Origin: Ectocarpus siliculosus
Taxonomy: Eukaryota > Sar > Phaeophyceae > Ectocarpales > Ectocarpaceae
Assembly: GCA_000310025.1 (NCBI GenBank)
Contig: FN648459.1
Span: forward strand, 7,031 to 71,030
Direction of reading: 5' to 3'
Length of the DNA: 64,000 nt
Part shown: positions 21,801 through 32,303 of the stretch, piece after piece
Layout: each line of letters begins with the position of its first letter
Position numbering within the stretch: position 1 is the first letter of the stretch
Notes under the pieces: generated by a model
What the model was told of the DNA's origin: nothing
Databases searched by the model: none
The model's input: only the letters and a program-made list of their open reading frames with translations
Program-made: the position numbers and the translations under genes

Positions 21801-22698
21801 TCGGGGCAGAAAGAAAGGGGGCGTACTCCATTACGCTATACAGCAAGGTACAGTAGTATCCGACAAAACCTTAAAATAAAATATTTAGATGAAGGGAGAG
21901 CAATAGTGCTGGCGGTTCTCGCGTGGTTCAGGCTGTACTGTATTGCGGCACACAGAGTTCAATGTACATGCATGCGGACTGCGAAGTTCCAAGCGCGGAG
22001 TGCGGAGTTGGAAAATATTTGCTCCACCACAACATACATATGTGGACTGTGGGGTTCCAAACGTACTGAGCGGCTCAGCGAGAGGAAAAAGGCTGAGCAA
22101 CAAACGGTCCAAATCGTTCGATCTATTGTACTGGCGTCATCAACAGCTTGTTTACGCTTAACCCTTTGTCAATGAGTTATTTCTGGATCTTCCGCTTTTG
22201 TTTTTGTTCCGCTGGGGTCAAAGAGACCGCCAAGTCATGCCTGAGACACACGGGTCCCCTGCGCTGGAAGGGGGGGGGGGACTCATAGTCGTGCATGCCG
22301 TAGTCGCCAAAGTAACATCGCAGGGGGGCGGCTGTTTTTATCAGGGAGTACATTCCGCGAGCTTGCTTCCTCCCTTGCAAATCCCATGCATGTTACGATC
22401 GTACGCAGCACCTCAGGAGCGAAGTATGCTACCCCGCGTGTTTGACAATATTAGTATCATGCAGATATACTTTCGGGCAGTATGATTAGGCGCCCAAGGT
22501 AGGCAAACCGTATCATGCAGTTTTAACACAAGCAATGGGCATACACTTGAAAAAATGTCACCCCCTCCCCCTGCGGAACCACTAGGTAGTCCGACGCATG
22601 ACGGCTCGACGGTTCCTTACTTGCGTGCAACCCCCCCAATGAACTGAGTCGATACAAATAAATATGGAATGCGACTAGATGCAAACACCAATGCTCAC
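21801..22698. other. spacer with repeat B fragment
   Basis: Holds repeat B on the minus strand (22,235-22,310: GACTACGGCATGCACGACTA next to a G run) and no convincing gene. Confidence 0.5.
22235..22310 (-). repeat. dispersed repeat B, minus copy
   Basis: The minus strand reads GGCGACTACGGCATGCACGA, then CTATGAGTCC and a C run, as at 8.06 and 57.17 kb. Confidence 0.7.
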
Positions 22699-23112
22699 CT
22701 TTTCCACGAAAAGATCAACCGCGTCGTCGGGCAACGTCATGTCGAAGCACGTCATCATCAAACCACTCAGGGGGAACTCTCCGGTCTCGTCGAGACTGTC
22801 CACGAAGGTATCGAGAGAGGGCAGCTTCTCGCACGCGGACGCCGCCAGCGAAGCGGAGCTTACCGTCGACCACCGGGTCCTTTGTGGTCCGCCGTTCCCG
22901 CAAAGTCAGGAATGCCCCGGTCAGTCAACGTGACCGACTCGTCCTCTTCCTCCTCCTCGTCCTCCTCTTCTTCCTCCTGCTGCTGCTTGTCTACGTGCTC
23001 CGTCTCTCGTCGCTCCTACTCCTCCACCTCGTGTCGTGGTCGATGCTGGTAATTTGTTTTTTTCTGCCGCTTTCTTGAGCCACTCTTTCTTCTTGTCGGC
23101 GATGGCCTTGAG
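22699..23112 (-). pseudogene. acidic coiled-coil-like coding region, interrupted
   Basis: A 3' splice site (CCACCCAG) at 23,113 leads into LKAIADKKKEWLKKAAEKNK. A frame change at an A7 run follows, then a Glu/Asp tract (QQQEEEEEEDEEEEEDESV) and TLTDRGIPDFAGTADHKGPG. After a second frame change it reads KLPSLDTF, VDSLDETGEFPLSGLMMT and PDDAVDLFVEK, and it ends exactly at a GTGAGC donor (22,698). The good splice sites at both ends suggest one real exon that has gained two indels, plus an in-frame TAG. No family was recognised. It lies on the same strand downstream of the OTU-like gene. Confidence 0.45.
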
Positions 23113-23877
23113 CTGGGTGGAGCACGTCATCGACAAACAGTGGAAACAGAGCGGCAGGTGTGCTATTATACCCCCTCCCGTGTTGTGTTCAATGGTCCCA
23201 AAAATAATAAACAAAGTCGTGCGAAGCGACGGCGCCTCCAACGAAGGAGCGAGAAATTTACGTGACATCGATACGGCCATCACGAGTAACAAGATAGGCC
23301 GGCAGGGTGGGCAGGTCACGCACATGCGTTTACATACTCCCTCTGAACGCAACATTCGTCGCCCCCTGCCTGGCACGGAGGCGTTCCATCAACAATGCTA
23401 ACGATCAACCCTTTTAAGATACGTTGTTTTCGAGACAGGCGACGACCGGAGCCGAACGGAAGCGCCTGCCTAGACACGCGTTTGTTCAGTGTGGATAGGG
23501 CACGCGCTCCTCGGTAACCCAAGCAATCAAATATCTCCAAAATACTCTACTACAATAGTGATGCCCACTCATTTATGGACTCTCAAGTTTGCACTCCTTT
23601 TTTGACTCTCAACGTTTTACCACCACAAATCTGTCGTCTTCTCTTTGATCCTAATCGGGAGGCCAATGCCAAAAGAACAGCCTACACGAACACAATCCTA
23701 CGTTGATACCCCGCGCCCTGCTCTTGTTGCTAACGCCCGCTTGTAACCCCGCTCCGGGATCTTCTTAATGGCGGTCTCCAGCTTCTTCTTGTTCTGCGGT
23801 ATGGTAGCAAAGGAGCCCTGGGTTTGCTTGTGGTCTAAGTATTCCCCCCCGATGCTGCCGTCGAAATGATAGTTGGC
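23113..23877. other. spacer, no gene seen
   Basis: Short overlapping frames only. It could be intron or intergenic sequence between the acidic exon and the OTU-like gene. Confidence 0.4.
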
Positions 23878-25124
23878 TTAGTCTTCTTTGCCGTTGTTCT
23901 TCAAGGTTTGCCTCTTGCCCGTCGGCGTACTCTTGCCTTTTTTTTGGCACCTCTCCCCTCCCCCAGTGCAACCCCCGCCTTGCGATCCCCGTCGCAACAA
24001 ACTCCTTGCGCTTGTTCCCTGGTTGACCCCTCGCCTTGTGCGTCTTGCACATCCGCTGACTGCCCCTCGGTTGGTCGCTTTACCCCGACATTCCGCCCGA
24101 CCTTCGCCTTTTTTTTTCTTTCTTGCTCCAGCCTTTCCCCCCGCCTTCCGGCTGCTGCTACTGCTGTTGCTGCCACGGGGGAGAGGTCCCATGCTGAACT
24201 CGGGATGTTCCTCCTCTTCTCCGCCCACCATTGAGGACCCTCCCGCTTTCCCGCCTGCTGTGTGAGTCGCTGACAGCATCAACGTGACCATTCCTAGCTC
24301 TGGCTTCGATGATGCAAGGTTTTCGATGAAGGAAACAACTGCATAGGTCCCAAGCTGCGAACGGTCGAAGTGGTTGAGATCATGGCTACCCTTGCGCGCT
24401 GCCCATGGATTCTTGTTTTCCTGATAGATTAGATGCACCCAGTAATCTCCCTCCTTGGGCATTTGGTCTTCTTTCTCGAACAAGAACATGCCTGCCGTGT
24501 TGGCTGAGTAGGGTTGACTGTGCCGTACGCAGCGCTTGGCTCCCACACCATGATCACCCCGTACTCCTAGGTCAGGAAGGACATCCAGGTCACGTCAACC
24601 CAGTCCTCCGCACTTCGACCGGCTAGATCGCAAAACCACCGAACCGTCTTGTCCTCCGCAGCCATCACGTCTTCGACATCCCCTAAAACATGCGGAATAC
24701 GGACACTCCGGGCCCGCCCAAGTTGGTCCTTTGAGAGTATCGCTGTCAAGTCCTCAACGTCGGATGCGCCGAGAACATGTTGCGTGGCTCTACGGGCAAC
24801 CGCTCCCCCCATATGCTGCACGCTGGAAGTCCTTGATGTACCCAGGTAAACTTGCAGACCCGCACGTAGCGGGTTCCACCCGCACTTGCCATCCCCAGCT
24901 ACAGTACGCACACCAGCTCCTGACAAGGGGGTGATAACCCTCCCACCTTTTGTCAATGCCGTTCTGCACTGCAAGCTGAGCGCCTGAGGTCCACCGATGT
25001 GCTCCAGTGCCTTCGCGTCCAATGCAGCTTGCGACCCACCTGGGTATACCGAGTCCGAACCCGCAGCCGTGTCCACCGCTCTCGTGCGAAAAATAGCCAG
25101 AAGCAAGAGAAAAAACGGCCTCAT
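23878..25124 (-). pseudogene. OTU-type cysteine protease-like protein, interrupted
   Basis: ATG at 25,122-25,124 starts a signal-peptide-like N-terminus (MRPFFLLLLAIFRTRAV). The body reads GVRTVAGDGKCGWNPL with the candidate nucleophile Cys in the OTU D-G-x-C context, then helices ending VRWFCDL and WVDVTWMSFLT. A TAG at 24,567 interrupts, yet the same frame continues EYGVIMVWEPSAAYG, as expected for an OTU strand. A frame change leads to NTAGMFLFEKEDQMPKEGDY, WVHLIYQENKNP and HDLNHFDRSQ with the candidate catalytic His. A Gly/Ser/Lys-rich tail follows to the stop at 23,878. OTU enzymes cleave ubiquitin chains and also occur in transposons. Two lesions argue for a pseudogene. A sequence error is the alternative. 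Confidence 0.55.
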
Positions 25125-26331
25125 GATCGCGTTTCTGCGTGCTGGACTGCGGTCTCTTGCACAACGCGGAAGCGCGGTGTCCAGCAAGAGTGCAACTGCC
25201 AAGCTTTGTTTTTTGTGTAGGCGACGCTACTGCTGCTGTCCCCCCCGCTATGTTGTTTCTTTTCGACGGTCTACTCGTCCAGTCCATCCCTCGTCGACGC
25301 AGGTTCGATAATTGTAGCATAAAAGAGTTATCGTGCATGTTCAACTGCACGATTCGGGGGTGTAGTCACATAAGGGTTAATGTGCAACAGACACAGCGGA
25401 GAGTGCTGAGAGTCAGAAAAGGAGCGCCGCTCATGTGAAGAAATGAATAATATGGGTTGGCAGGATACTGCATACGCGTTGGTACATAGTGTCCCCGCCG
25501 AGATATACTGTAAGCGACCCCGCCGAGAGCAGCCTGAAGCATTAACCGCCCCAGATCGATTGAGGCGTCCGCTGATCGGCTCGTCCTGGTTCCACGAGCA
25601 CGCGAGGCAGAACCACCAGCGAAGTACGGGTACGTGAGAACAGAAGAAGCGGAACGATAACGGGAACATTAGAAAGCTCCATAGATCTATGATGAGAAGA
25701 GAGATGCCAATATGTGAAGAATATACGACATGTGAGAGCCAAGACAGCGGCTGGTCTACATATGAGAGGCGCCAGAGACTGGCATGCAATGTGATGTGTG
25801 TACAATGGGGAGCAGAAGAAGGGGAATTAGTTTACGCGAGCGAGCGATGCAATCACACGCGTCCCGAATACGGCACTGGTAAGCCAAGATACCCTTTTGG
25901 AAAATTGCTTATGTTATCTTCTCGAACTTGCCACGCTACTGACAAATGATGAAAGAATGTGCTCGGACTTTCCATGACGTATCCTATTTATTTCTGTGGG
26001 ATGTACGGAATAGAATTCCAAACGTACCTCCTAGAAACAATGTTCTCATATCGAAGTGTCAACCACAATAAGTGTCAGCCACCCAGATGTACAAGACCTG
26101 TGTGTGTGCACACACAGCACATACGTACACAGACACGACCAAAACTGCTGTGATACTGCAATCGGACACAGAGGAAAGGCATGAATTGATGCTAGATACT
26201 GCCGATGATTACTCATGCACATGATGCATATCCCCGACACGACCCCTCGATCAAGCAAGACGGTAAGAAGAAACACGTACATACCGCAGTCTCACAAGGC
26301 ATATAAATACCTGATCGATGGCTCAAGATAT
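25125..26331. other. spacer, no gene seen
   Basis: No exon-like frame bounded by splice sites was found on either strand. The stretch separates two same-strand coding relics. Confidence 0.4.
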
Positions 26332-26604
26332 TTACGTATCAGGGCGGCATCGAGTGAGACACCAGTTTTGTTGGCGGGGACAAGGCCAGAGAAATGGACG
26401 TTTGCCCTCCAGCAGGTTCATGGCAGTGGCATACACATCCATCTCTACACAGACCGATAAGAAGGGACGGGCAGCCAGTCTCATGCAAAGGTCCATCCCC
26501 TGCTTCGTGAGCCCCTCCCAGTTGGTTGCAGTTTCGTCGTCGCCAGGGTACTCCACTATCCAGTAGAGGTCATGATAGTCGACGACGGTAGCCTTGAGGA
26601 CCAC
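26332..26604 (-). pseudogene. Tudor/chromo-like exon fragment
   Basis: Reads KATVVDYHDLYWIVEYPGDD and ETATNWEGLTKQGMDLCMRL. This matches the pattern 'V-x-x-Y-x-x-x-Y-x-I-x-Y-x-D-x-D-x-E-x-x-x-W-x-x-L' of small Tudor/chromo-type barrels, often found at the ends of transposon and chromatin proteins. The resemblance is by eye. Upstream in the same frame is SLDIIDIEY followed by TGA, so the piece is either spliced or broken. It continues to a stop at 26,332. Confidence 0.4.
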
Positions 26605-26690
26605 CGTATGTCAGTACTCGATGTCGATGATATCGAGGCTTACTTGTGTACTTTCTCGTCGCGTTCCCGCGTCTCTATTTCCCGTGCGGT

Positions 26691-27107
26691 TCAAGAATGA
26701 GTATTGTCCTCGGCAAGGTAGTCCTCATACGACGATAGCTGCCACACCGACACGGCCGTGCTTTTGGGGTGCCTACTGAGTTGAGCAAAGAAGGTCGTGG
26801 CGAAATTGTGGAAGCAGTCCTTCCACAGTTCTTCGTGCAGGCTGATCTGGTGGGAGCCGAGAGTGTGAGAGTCTATCGTGCATGACTCGCACCAGGTGGT
26901 CTGCGTGAAGCATAGCAACACGGCCGGGTTCATGGGATAGTGAAGGGCCTTTGCAGTCAGGACCACCTAGAAGTACGATTCTTCCACCAAGTAGGGGCGG
27001 TCCGGGAGCACGCTCGCCGCGCGCGCCATTTGGGCGAGGCGGTTAATGCCCGTGATCCAACATTCCCCATCCTGCAAGCGGATGTGGTCCAGGGCGTGCT
27101 CCGGGTG
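26691..27107 (-). pseudogene. unrecognised coding segment with in-frame TAG
   Basis: One continuous minus frame reads GVHPEHALDHIRLQDGECWI, TGINRLAQMARAASVLPDRP and YLVEESYF. A TAG follows at about 26,968, and the same frame then goes on VVLTAKALHYPMNPAVLLCF, SCTIDSHTLGSHQISLHEEL, FAQLSRHPKSTAVSVWQL and YEDYLAEDNTHS to a TGA. It is strongly protein-like on both sides of the stop. A Ulp1-like (C48) helix pattern is conceivable around GECWITGINRLAQM, but no His-Trp or catalytic Cys context is visible, so no function is assigned. Confidence 0.45.
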
Positions 27108-27409
27108 AACGCCGGAGGGCGTCGGTCACCGAAAAATGTTCTAACCGCAACCAAGACATGCCCCCGTTCAGGTAGTAGACTTGGACATCCTGACCGCAAG
27201 AGATGGCGGCCGTGACCACCATCGTCGGGCGGAACATGTTGTAGATTGTATTGAACGGCAAAGGCGTGCGGTTGTCCGACCAGGCTTTCATCACATTTCC
27301 CGGGCCGGCAGGAGTTAACACGTCCTCCTTCAGGAGGTTAATGTCCATGCACACCATGCGGGAGGCTTCCTTGCGACCGTCACTGAACGGCGAGGGGTCC
27401 GGCCGGACG
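27108..27409 (-). pseudogene. unrecognised exon, frame-linked to the downstream segment
   Basis: A 3' splice-like CGGTCAG precedes VRPDPSPFSDGRKEASRMVC, MDINLLKEDVLTPAGPGNVM, KAWSDNRTPLPFNTIYNMF and VTAAISCGQDVQVYYLNGG. The frame then differs from the next segment by one base at a G5 run (about 27,163). The simplest reading is a single gene with an indel in the homopolymer. No family was recognised. Confidence 0.45.
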
Positions 27410-27541
27410 CTGACCGCAGCATGCGGTCACTGGCGGTCCCTGGAATACGGGCGTGCCGAAGGATTTGGTTGAGGCGCCTTTCATCCTGGTTACTCTGTTC
27501 GGGATATCCTCTCACCACCTGTGCTGGGTAAGGTCGCCCAA

Positions 27542-28004
27542 CTACCCAGTGTTGTTGACGGGGCCTACTGCTGCCCGGGGTGCTGGGCCGGCCCCACCTG
27601 ATGCTGCTGGACCGGCTGCTGAAGGTGCTGCCCAAGCAGGTGATGCTGAAGCTGCTGCTGCTGCTCCTTTTGACCGGCGGCTGCTGGGGCCGAACTCCGC
27701 CTGCCGCATCAGCATCGGCGGCAGCAGCGGGGGCGGCGGTAGGAGGCCACCCGGGTGAGCGGGTGGGAACCCTCCAGCCTCCCCTGGCAGAGCGGGGTGC
27801 GCCGCTCCCTGCGGGGGAAGTGGCGGCGGCAGCGGCGAGTGAGGTACTCCGCCGTGCGAGGGGGAAGCCTGCAGCAGTCCCCCCCCTTGTCCCAGGGCAG
27901 GGTGAGCTGCTCCGGGGTAGAGGAGTTGGTGTCCGGCATACGTCTGACAACACAGGGAGAGGGGGGGGGGGGGTACAACAAGTACAACGATCCACAGCAT
28001 GCAC
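27542..28004 (-). CDS. Pro/Gly/Ala-rich coding-like region
   Basis: A long minus frame of low complexity: AAHPALGQGGGLLQ, SPLPPPLPPQGAAHPALPGE, AGGFPPAHPGGLLPPPPLL, then Ala-rich sequence ending VGPVNNTG. Another minus frame (27,330-28,004) is also open, so frame choice is uncertain. It could be the N-terminal part of the broken protein continuing at 27,409. GC-rich composition alone can give such frames. Confidence 0.25.
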
Positions 28005-28139
28005 ATCACTGTGACGAGCATTTATAGGGGGTTCCCCCCCTCACATGCACAACAAATCTCCAAATACCAGCTCAACACACAAGTCGAAGGCCCATGTGGT
28101 GGGGACTGAACCGTCGTTTCCCCATGGGTTTCCTTTATT

Positions 28140-28970
28140 ACCTACTGATTTGGCGGCGGCAGCCGGAGCCCGCCACAAATTTAGGAACAGGGCACCGTTC
28201 GAGCGACTATCATTGCTCTCCGGATCGTACTATTCTACTGAGATTCCAGCGGCAGCCGAAGCCAGTCGCGAACTCAGTAACGGTGCACCATTCGATGAAA
28301 TGAGGACTTCGTACCCGTGTCCATTCCCCCACCTTCGAAAGACACGGGGTGGGTGGGTGGGAACAAGACACTACTTCCTGTGGCCATATTCCGAGATCAC
28401 CTCTCGCGCTCACGAGCGCTTCGACCTACGGCGCTGGCGCCCTCGAAGCCGCGTGTGACGGCATATCTGGTCATGGTGACAAATTTTGGGTGCGACCAAA
28501 ATCTTACGAGACATGGCGTCAGATTTCATCGGCAATCGACGTTCGACTGACTCGAAGCCGCGTATGACGGCATATCTGGTCATGGTGACAAATTTTGGGT
28601 GCGACCAAAACCTTTCGAGACATGGCGTCAGATTTCATCGGCAATCGACGTTCAACTGGCTTTCATTTTTGCACTCCGGATTCGACTACCTACTGTGGAG
28701 GCGGCGGTGGCCGAAGCCCGCCTCTGAGCTCAGTAACAGGGCACCGTTCGAGCGACAAGTCTTTTTTTTCATAGTATTGATTTATTTCATTGCACTCCGG
28801 ATCCGACTACCTGCTAAATTTGCGGCAGAGACCTACACCAGCCGCAAACTCAGCGAGAGGGCCCCGTTCGAGCCACAATTCATTCTTGTTGGACATTGTC
28901 GACTAACCGGCTCAGCAACAGACCACCGTTCGAGCGACGTCCACTCCGGATCCAACTACCTACCGTAGGT
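28140..28970 (+). repeat. satellite Y monomers (ACCGTTCGAGCGAC family)
   Basis: Units of about 80-110 bp contain CTCCGGATC, GACTACCTACTG, a GGCGGCGGC-type block, CCGAAGCC, AACTCAGTAACAGGG and CACCGTTCGAGCGAC. Copies are seen at about 28,145, 28,240, 28,675, 28,795 and 28,905. More lie at 29,510-29,690 and 32,650-32,760. Confidence 0.75.
28442..28659 (+). repeat. 109-bp tandem duplication
   Basis: Two nearly identical copies (28,442-28,550 and 28,551-28,659) begin CTCGAAGCCGCGT and contain GACGGCATATCTGGTCATGG, ACAAATTTTGGGTGCGACC and AGATTTCATCGGCAATCGAC. Only a few bases differ, so the duplication is recent relative to the surrounding repeats. Confidence 0.9.
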
Positions 28971-28975
28971 AGCAC

Positions 28976-29510
28976 ATGATACCACACCCACAGAAGATAT
29001 CACACCCTATCACACCCTCCCAACAACACCTCCTGTGCCTGGCACCACCCGGGCTGCTGAGGTCCGGTCAGCAGAACCTACTACCGCTGACACTCCCGCA
29101 ACAACACCTGCTGTGCCTGGCACCGCCAGTGCTGCTGACGCCGCAACCCAGAAATCTTGTGGGGGCACTCCATGATAGGTGTAACGTTATCAAACCCCAT
29201 GATTTCGCACTCCCTGTAGGTTGGGTTGTGTGGGCGCACTTCTTCCCACGGGTGACAATTTCACCCCCCCTTGTTACCACCCCCCCCCCCCCCCTCGGGT
29301 GGAGTCGTGTAGGCGCAGTTATTTCGTTTGTGACGTTATCACATACCCTTTTGATCATACACCCCTGTTATCACACCCTCTGCGGGGTGAATCCTCTGCG
29401 GGGAGTTATCACACGGGTGAAACGAGATATCACACCCCCTACCACACCCGTGTGATACCTTTTGGACCTTCAAAAATGTTATCACACGGGTGTGATATCT
29501 TGTGTCACCT
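28976..29510. repeat. array of TATCACACCC / GGGTGTGATA motifs
   Basis: Eight or more occurrences of TATCACACCC-like words in both orientations, with inverted pairs such as ACCACACCCGTGTGATA and TTATCACACGGGTGTGATAT. The stretch also holds an approximately 80-bp tandem duplication (CAACAACACCTCCTGTGCCT and CAACAACACCTGCTGTGCCT) and a C14 run. Confidence 0.7.
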
Positions 29511-29695
29511 ACGGTACTGGGTTGGCGGCGATGACCGAAGCCAGCCATTAACTCAGGACAGGGCGCCGTTCGAGGGACTAATATTTGCACTCCGGATAAG
29601 ACTACCCCCTAAGTTGGCGGTGACGGCTGAAGCCAGCCCCAAACTCCGCAACAGGGCACCGTTCGAGCGACAAAATTATTGTTGTATGACATTTT
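29510..29695 (+). repeat. satellite Y monomers, second cluster
   Basis: Two units: GTTGGCGGCGATGACCGAAG with GGCGCCGTTCGAGGGAC, and GTTGGCGGTGACGGCTGAAG with GGCACCGTTCGAGCGAC. Confidence 0.8.
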
Positions 29696-29699
29696 GATA

Positions 29700-29989
29700 T
29701 TCATGCATTGTATAAAAAGCAATCGAGAAGAGACGGACCGAGTGGCACCATGCGTGCCGGATTGAATTTCTTTTAGCCAATTCCCCCCCCCGAACGCTGC
29801 ACCATTGCACCAACCCCCAGTAGTGATGACGTACCATTACAATCGCTGATTGGTGGCCATGTTTGCGTGTTTGCTTGTTCGTTAGTGGTCTCTCCACCGT
29901 GTGCCTGTTTCTGCCTCATATTTCTTGTTATTTTTGGCCTGTTCCTTTTTTGTCCTCGCTCTTTTTCATTTTATGTTCTCTTTTTCTTG
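29700..29989. repeat. inverted copy of 18.52-18.82 and 19.32-19.44 kb
   Basis: Contains, inverted, AAATTGAATCCGGCACG, the GATGACGTACCATTACAAT junction (lacking the 18.83-19.32 insertion) and the CTCTCCACCGTGTGCC / CTTGTTATTTTTGGCC pyrimidine strand. Confidence 0.8.
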
Positions 29990-31090
29990 GGTTTAATTAT
30001 TTCCGGATTGGGTTTGGTGGGGGGGTCCTTTTCTGAGCCAAAACGGGTAGGAAAATGACATTTTCCAACAGCGCAGTTTCCAACAGCGATTCCGGCCGGC
30101 CTGTTAGAAAATTGGCCCATTTTCCAACACCGATCCTGTTAAAAAAATCGCTGTTAGAAATGGGGGGGGGTACCACCTGGTCACACCCCGATCGTGCCAG
30201 AACGAGGAACTACACCGTCTGCTGGCCAAACGGTGGCCAGTATCATGAGGTCATGCACAAACCCTCTCCAGGTCTCTAAAATTCAGGGCGTTCTGCGTCG
30301 TGTTGGCCGCACACGAGCAGAAAACGTCAACCTTGCCACATTGCTCTGCTGACGTTCTTGCCTTTGGGCCGAAAAGAGCCGTTTTTGCGCATGCTGCATG
30401 TGTGACCAGTTCAAAACGCATGCCAGAGAGAGGCCTTAAGCCGTCGACATCCACAAACTGCAGCCAATGGCGTGTGTTCATACTCATGCCCTCTGGTCGC
30501 GTACCAGAAACAGAGATGGTTGTCCAGTTTTGATTGCACACGGCCTGTAAACGTGAACCAAAGTGTGTTGCGGTGCTGACTTTTTGGTCTTTTTTCTTGT
30601 TTCGCCGCATGTTTGCTCCGCGTGTCATCCGCGACCAGTCAAAAACGCATGCCAGAGAGAGGCCTTTGGCCGACGACATCACGAACAGCAGCCAGTGGCG
30701 TGTGGTCATACACATACCCTCTGCTCGCGTCCCAGAAACAGCGTATTGTCCAGTTTTGATTGCACACGGCCTGCAAACGTGAATCGAGCTGTGGTTCGGT
30801 GTTGCCTTTTTTGCACGTTGCTTTTTTTTCTGCCGCTTGCTCCGAGTCGATCTACAACGCATGCCATCAGAGAGAGGCCTTTGGCCGACGACATCCACAA
30901 ACTTCCGCCACTGGCGTGCGATGATATACATGCCCTCTGCAGGCGACCCATACACAGGGCGCTCGGTGTCTTGTTGGTCGCACACGAGACAAAACCGTGT
31001 ACTGAAGCATGTTGTGACTCACAAGAACATGAATCAGCCTCTTTTTTCCCTTCAGAAAAAAATATACCTCAAGAAACCGTAAGGCCGAGT
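29990..31090 (-). repeat. 1.1-kb tandem duplication, left copy
   Basis: Starts ATTATTTCCGGATTGGGTTT and a G run, has inverted TTTCCAAC / GTTAGAAA words, then TGGTCACACCCCGATCGTGC. Three internal monomers of about 205-225 bp follow, with GCATGCCAGAGAGAGGCCTT, CCGACGACATCC, CAGTTTTGATTGCACACGGC and CTGTAAACGTGAA. A 244-codon minus frame (30,251-30,985) passes through all three monomers without a stop and reads TRHWLQFVDVDGLRPLSGM-type sequence in each, so the monomer may derive from coding DNA. Confidence 0.85.
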
Positions 31091-32200
31091 CTTACGTCGT
31101 GATTATTTCCGGATTGGGTTTGGGGGGGGGGTCATTTTCTCAGCCCAAATATTTTTTTGAGCGTCTTACGCGGAGGAATTTGGCCAATTCCAAACGCCCA
31201 AACTCCAAATCGCCGAATATTTCCTAGGGTCCCAGCTGCCGCGTTGGAAAATAGGCCCATTTTCCAAACTGGATCGGCTGATAATTTCCAGTTTGGAATT
31301 GGGGGGGGGTACCCCCTGGTCACACCCCGATCGTGCCAGAGCGAGGAGCTACACCGTCTGCTGGCGAAACAGAGACCAGTATCATTAGGCCATGCACAAA
31401 CCCTCTGCAGGTATCAAAATTTCAGGGCGTTCTGGGTCGTGTTGGCCGCACACGAGCCGATAACGTCAACCCTGCCACATTGCTCTGCTGACGTTCTTGC
31501 CTTTGGGCCGAAAAGAGCCGTTTTTGTGCCTGCTGCGTGTGTGACCAGTCAAAACACACGCCAGAGAGAGGCTTTATGCCGTCGACATCCACAAACTGCA
31601 GCCAGTGGCGTGTGATCATATGCGTACCCTCTGCTCGCATCCCAGAAACACATCATATTGTCCAATTTTGATTGCACATGGGCTGTAAACGTGAACCGAA
31701 GTGCGTTGCGGTGTTGACTTTTTGGACTTTTTTCTTGTTCCGCCGCGTGTTTGCTCCGTGTGTCACCCGCTACCAGTCCACAACACATGCCAGAGAGAGG
31801 CTTTCGGCCGATGACATCCACAATGGCGTGTGATAATACATAATCGCTCTGCTCGCCCCAGAAGCAGAGCGTATTGTCCAGTTTGATTGCACACGGCCTG
31901 TAAACGTGAACCGAAGTGTGTTGCGATGTTGACTTTTTTGAACGTTGCCTTTTTTTTTCTGGTTGCTCCGAGCGTGATCAATCCACAACGCATGCCAGAG
32001 AGAGGCCTTTGGCCGACGACATCCACAAACTGCAGTCACTGGCGTGCGATTATATACATGCCCTCTGGAGGCGACCCCAAAACAGGGCATTTGGTGTCTT
32101 GTTGGTCGCACAAGAGCCAAAACCGTGAACTGAAGCATGTTGTGACCCACAACGACTTTGAATCGGCCCCTTTTTTCCCCTGAGAACAATATCTGTCTCG
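31091..32200 (-). repeat. 1.1-kb tandem duplication, right copy
   Basis: Repeats the whole order of 29,990-31,090: ATTATTTCCGGATTGGGTTT, the TTTCCAA inverted words, CTGGTCACACCCCGATCGTG, and three monomers. Open minus frames are shorter or longer in places (31,770-32,531 is 253 codons). Divergence from the left copy looks like roughly a tenth of positions by eye. Confidence 0.85.
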
Positions 32201-32303
32201 AGGAACCGTAAGACGGTCGTATGGATCCAGATAATTTTTCCCTTGCAGACAACCCCCCCCCCCACCGAGAGAAAAAAATAATCTCAGAAAAAGTTCTCTC
32301 TTT

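Noticed and set aside
26691-27107. Ulp1 (C48) SUMO-protease domain
   Set aside because: Only a helix pattern fits. The His-Trp and catalytic Cys contexts are absent, so the name is not used.
27330-28004. 224-codon minus ORF
   Set aside because: Overlaps another open minus frame in GC-rich sequence. Only its last part near 27,400 could matter, and there the other frame fits splice signals better.
28976-29510. CRISPR-like array
   Set aside because: Eukaryotic context, irregular spacing, repeats in both orientations and no uniform spacers.
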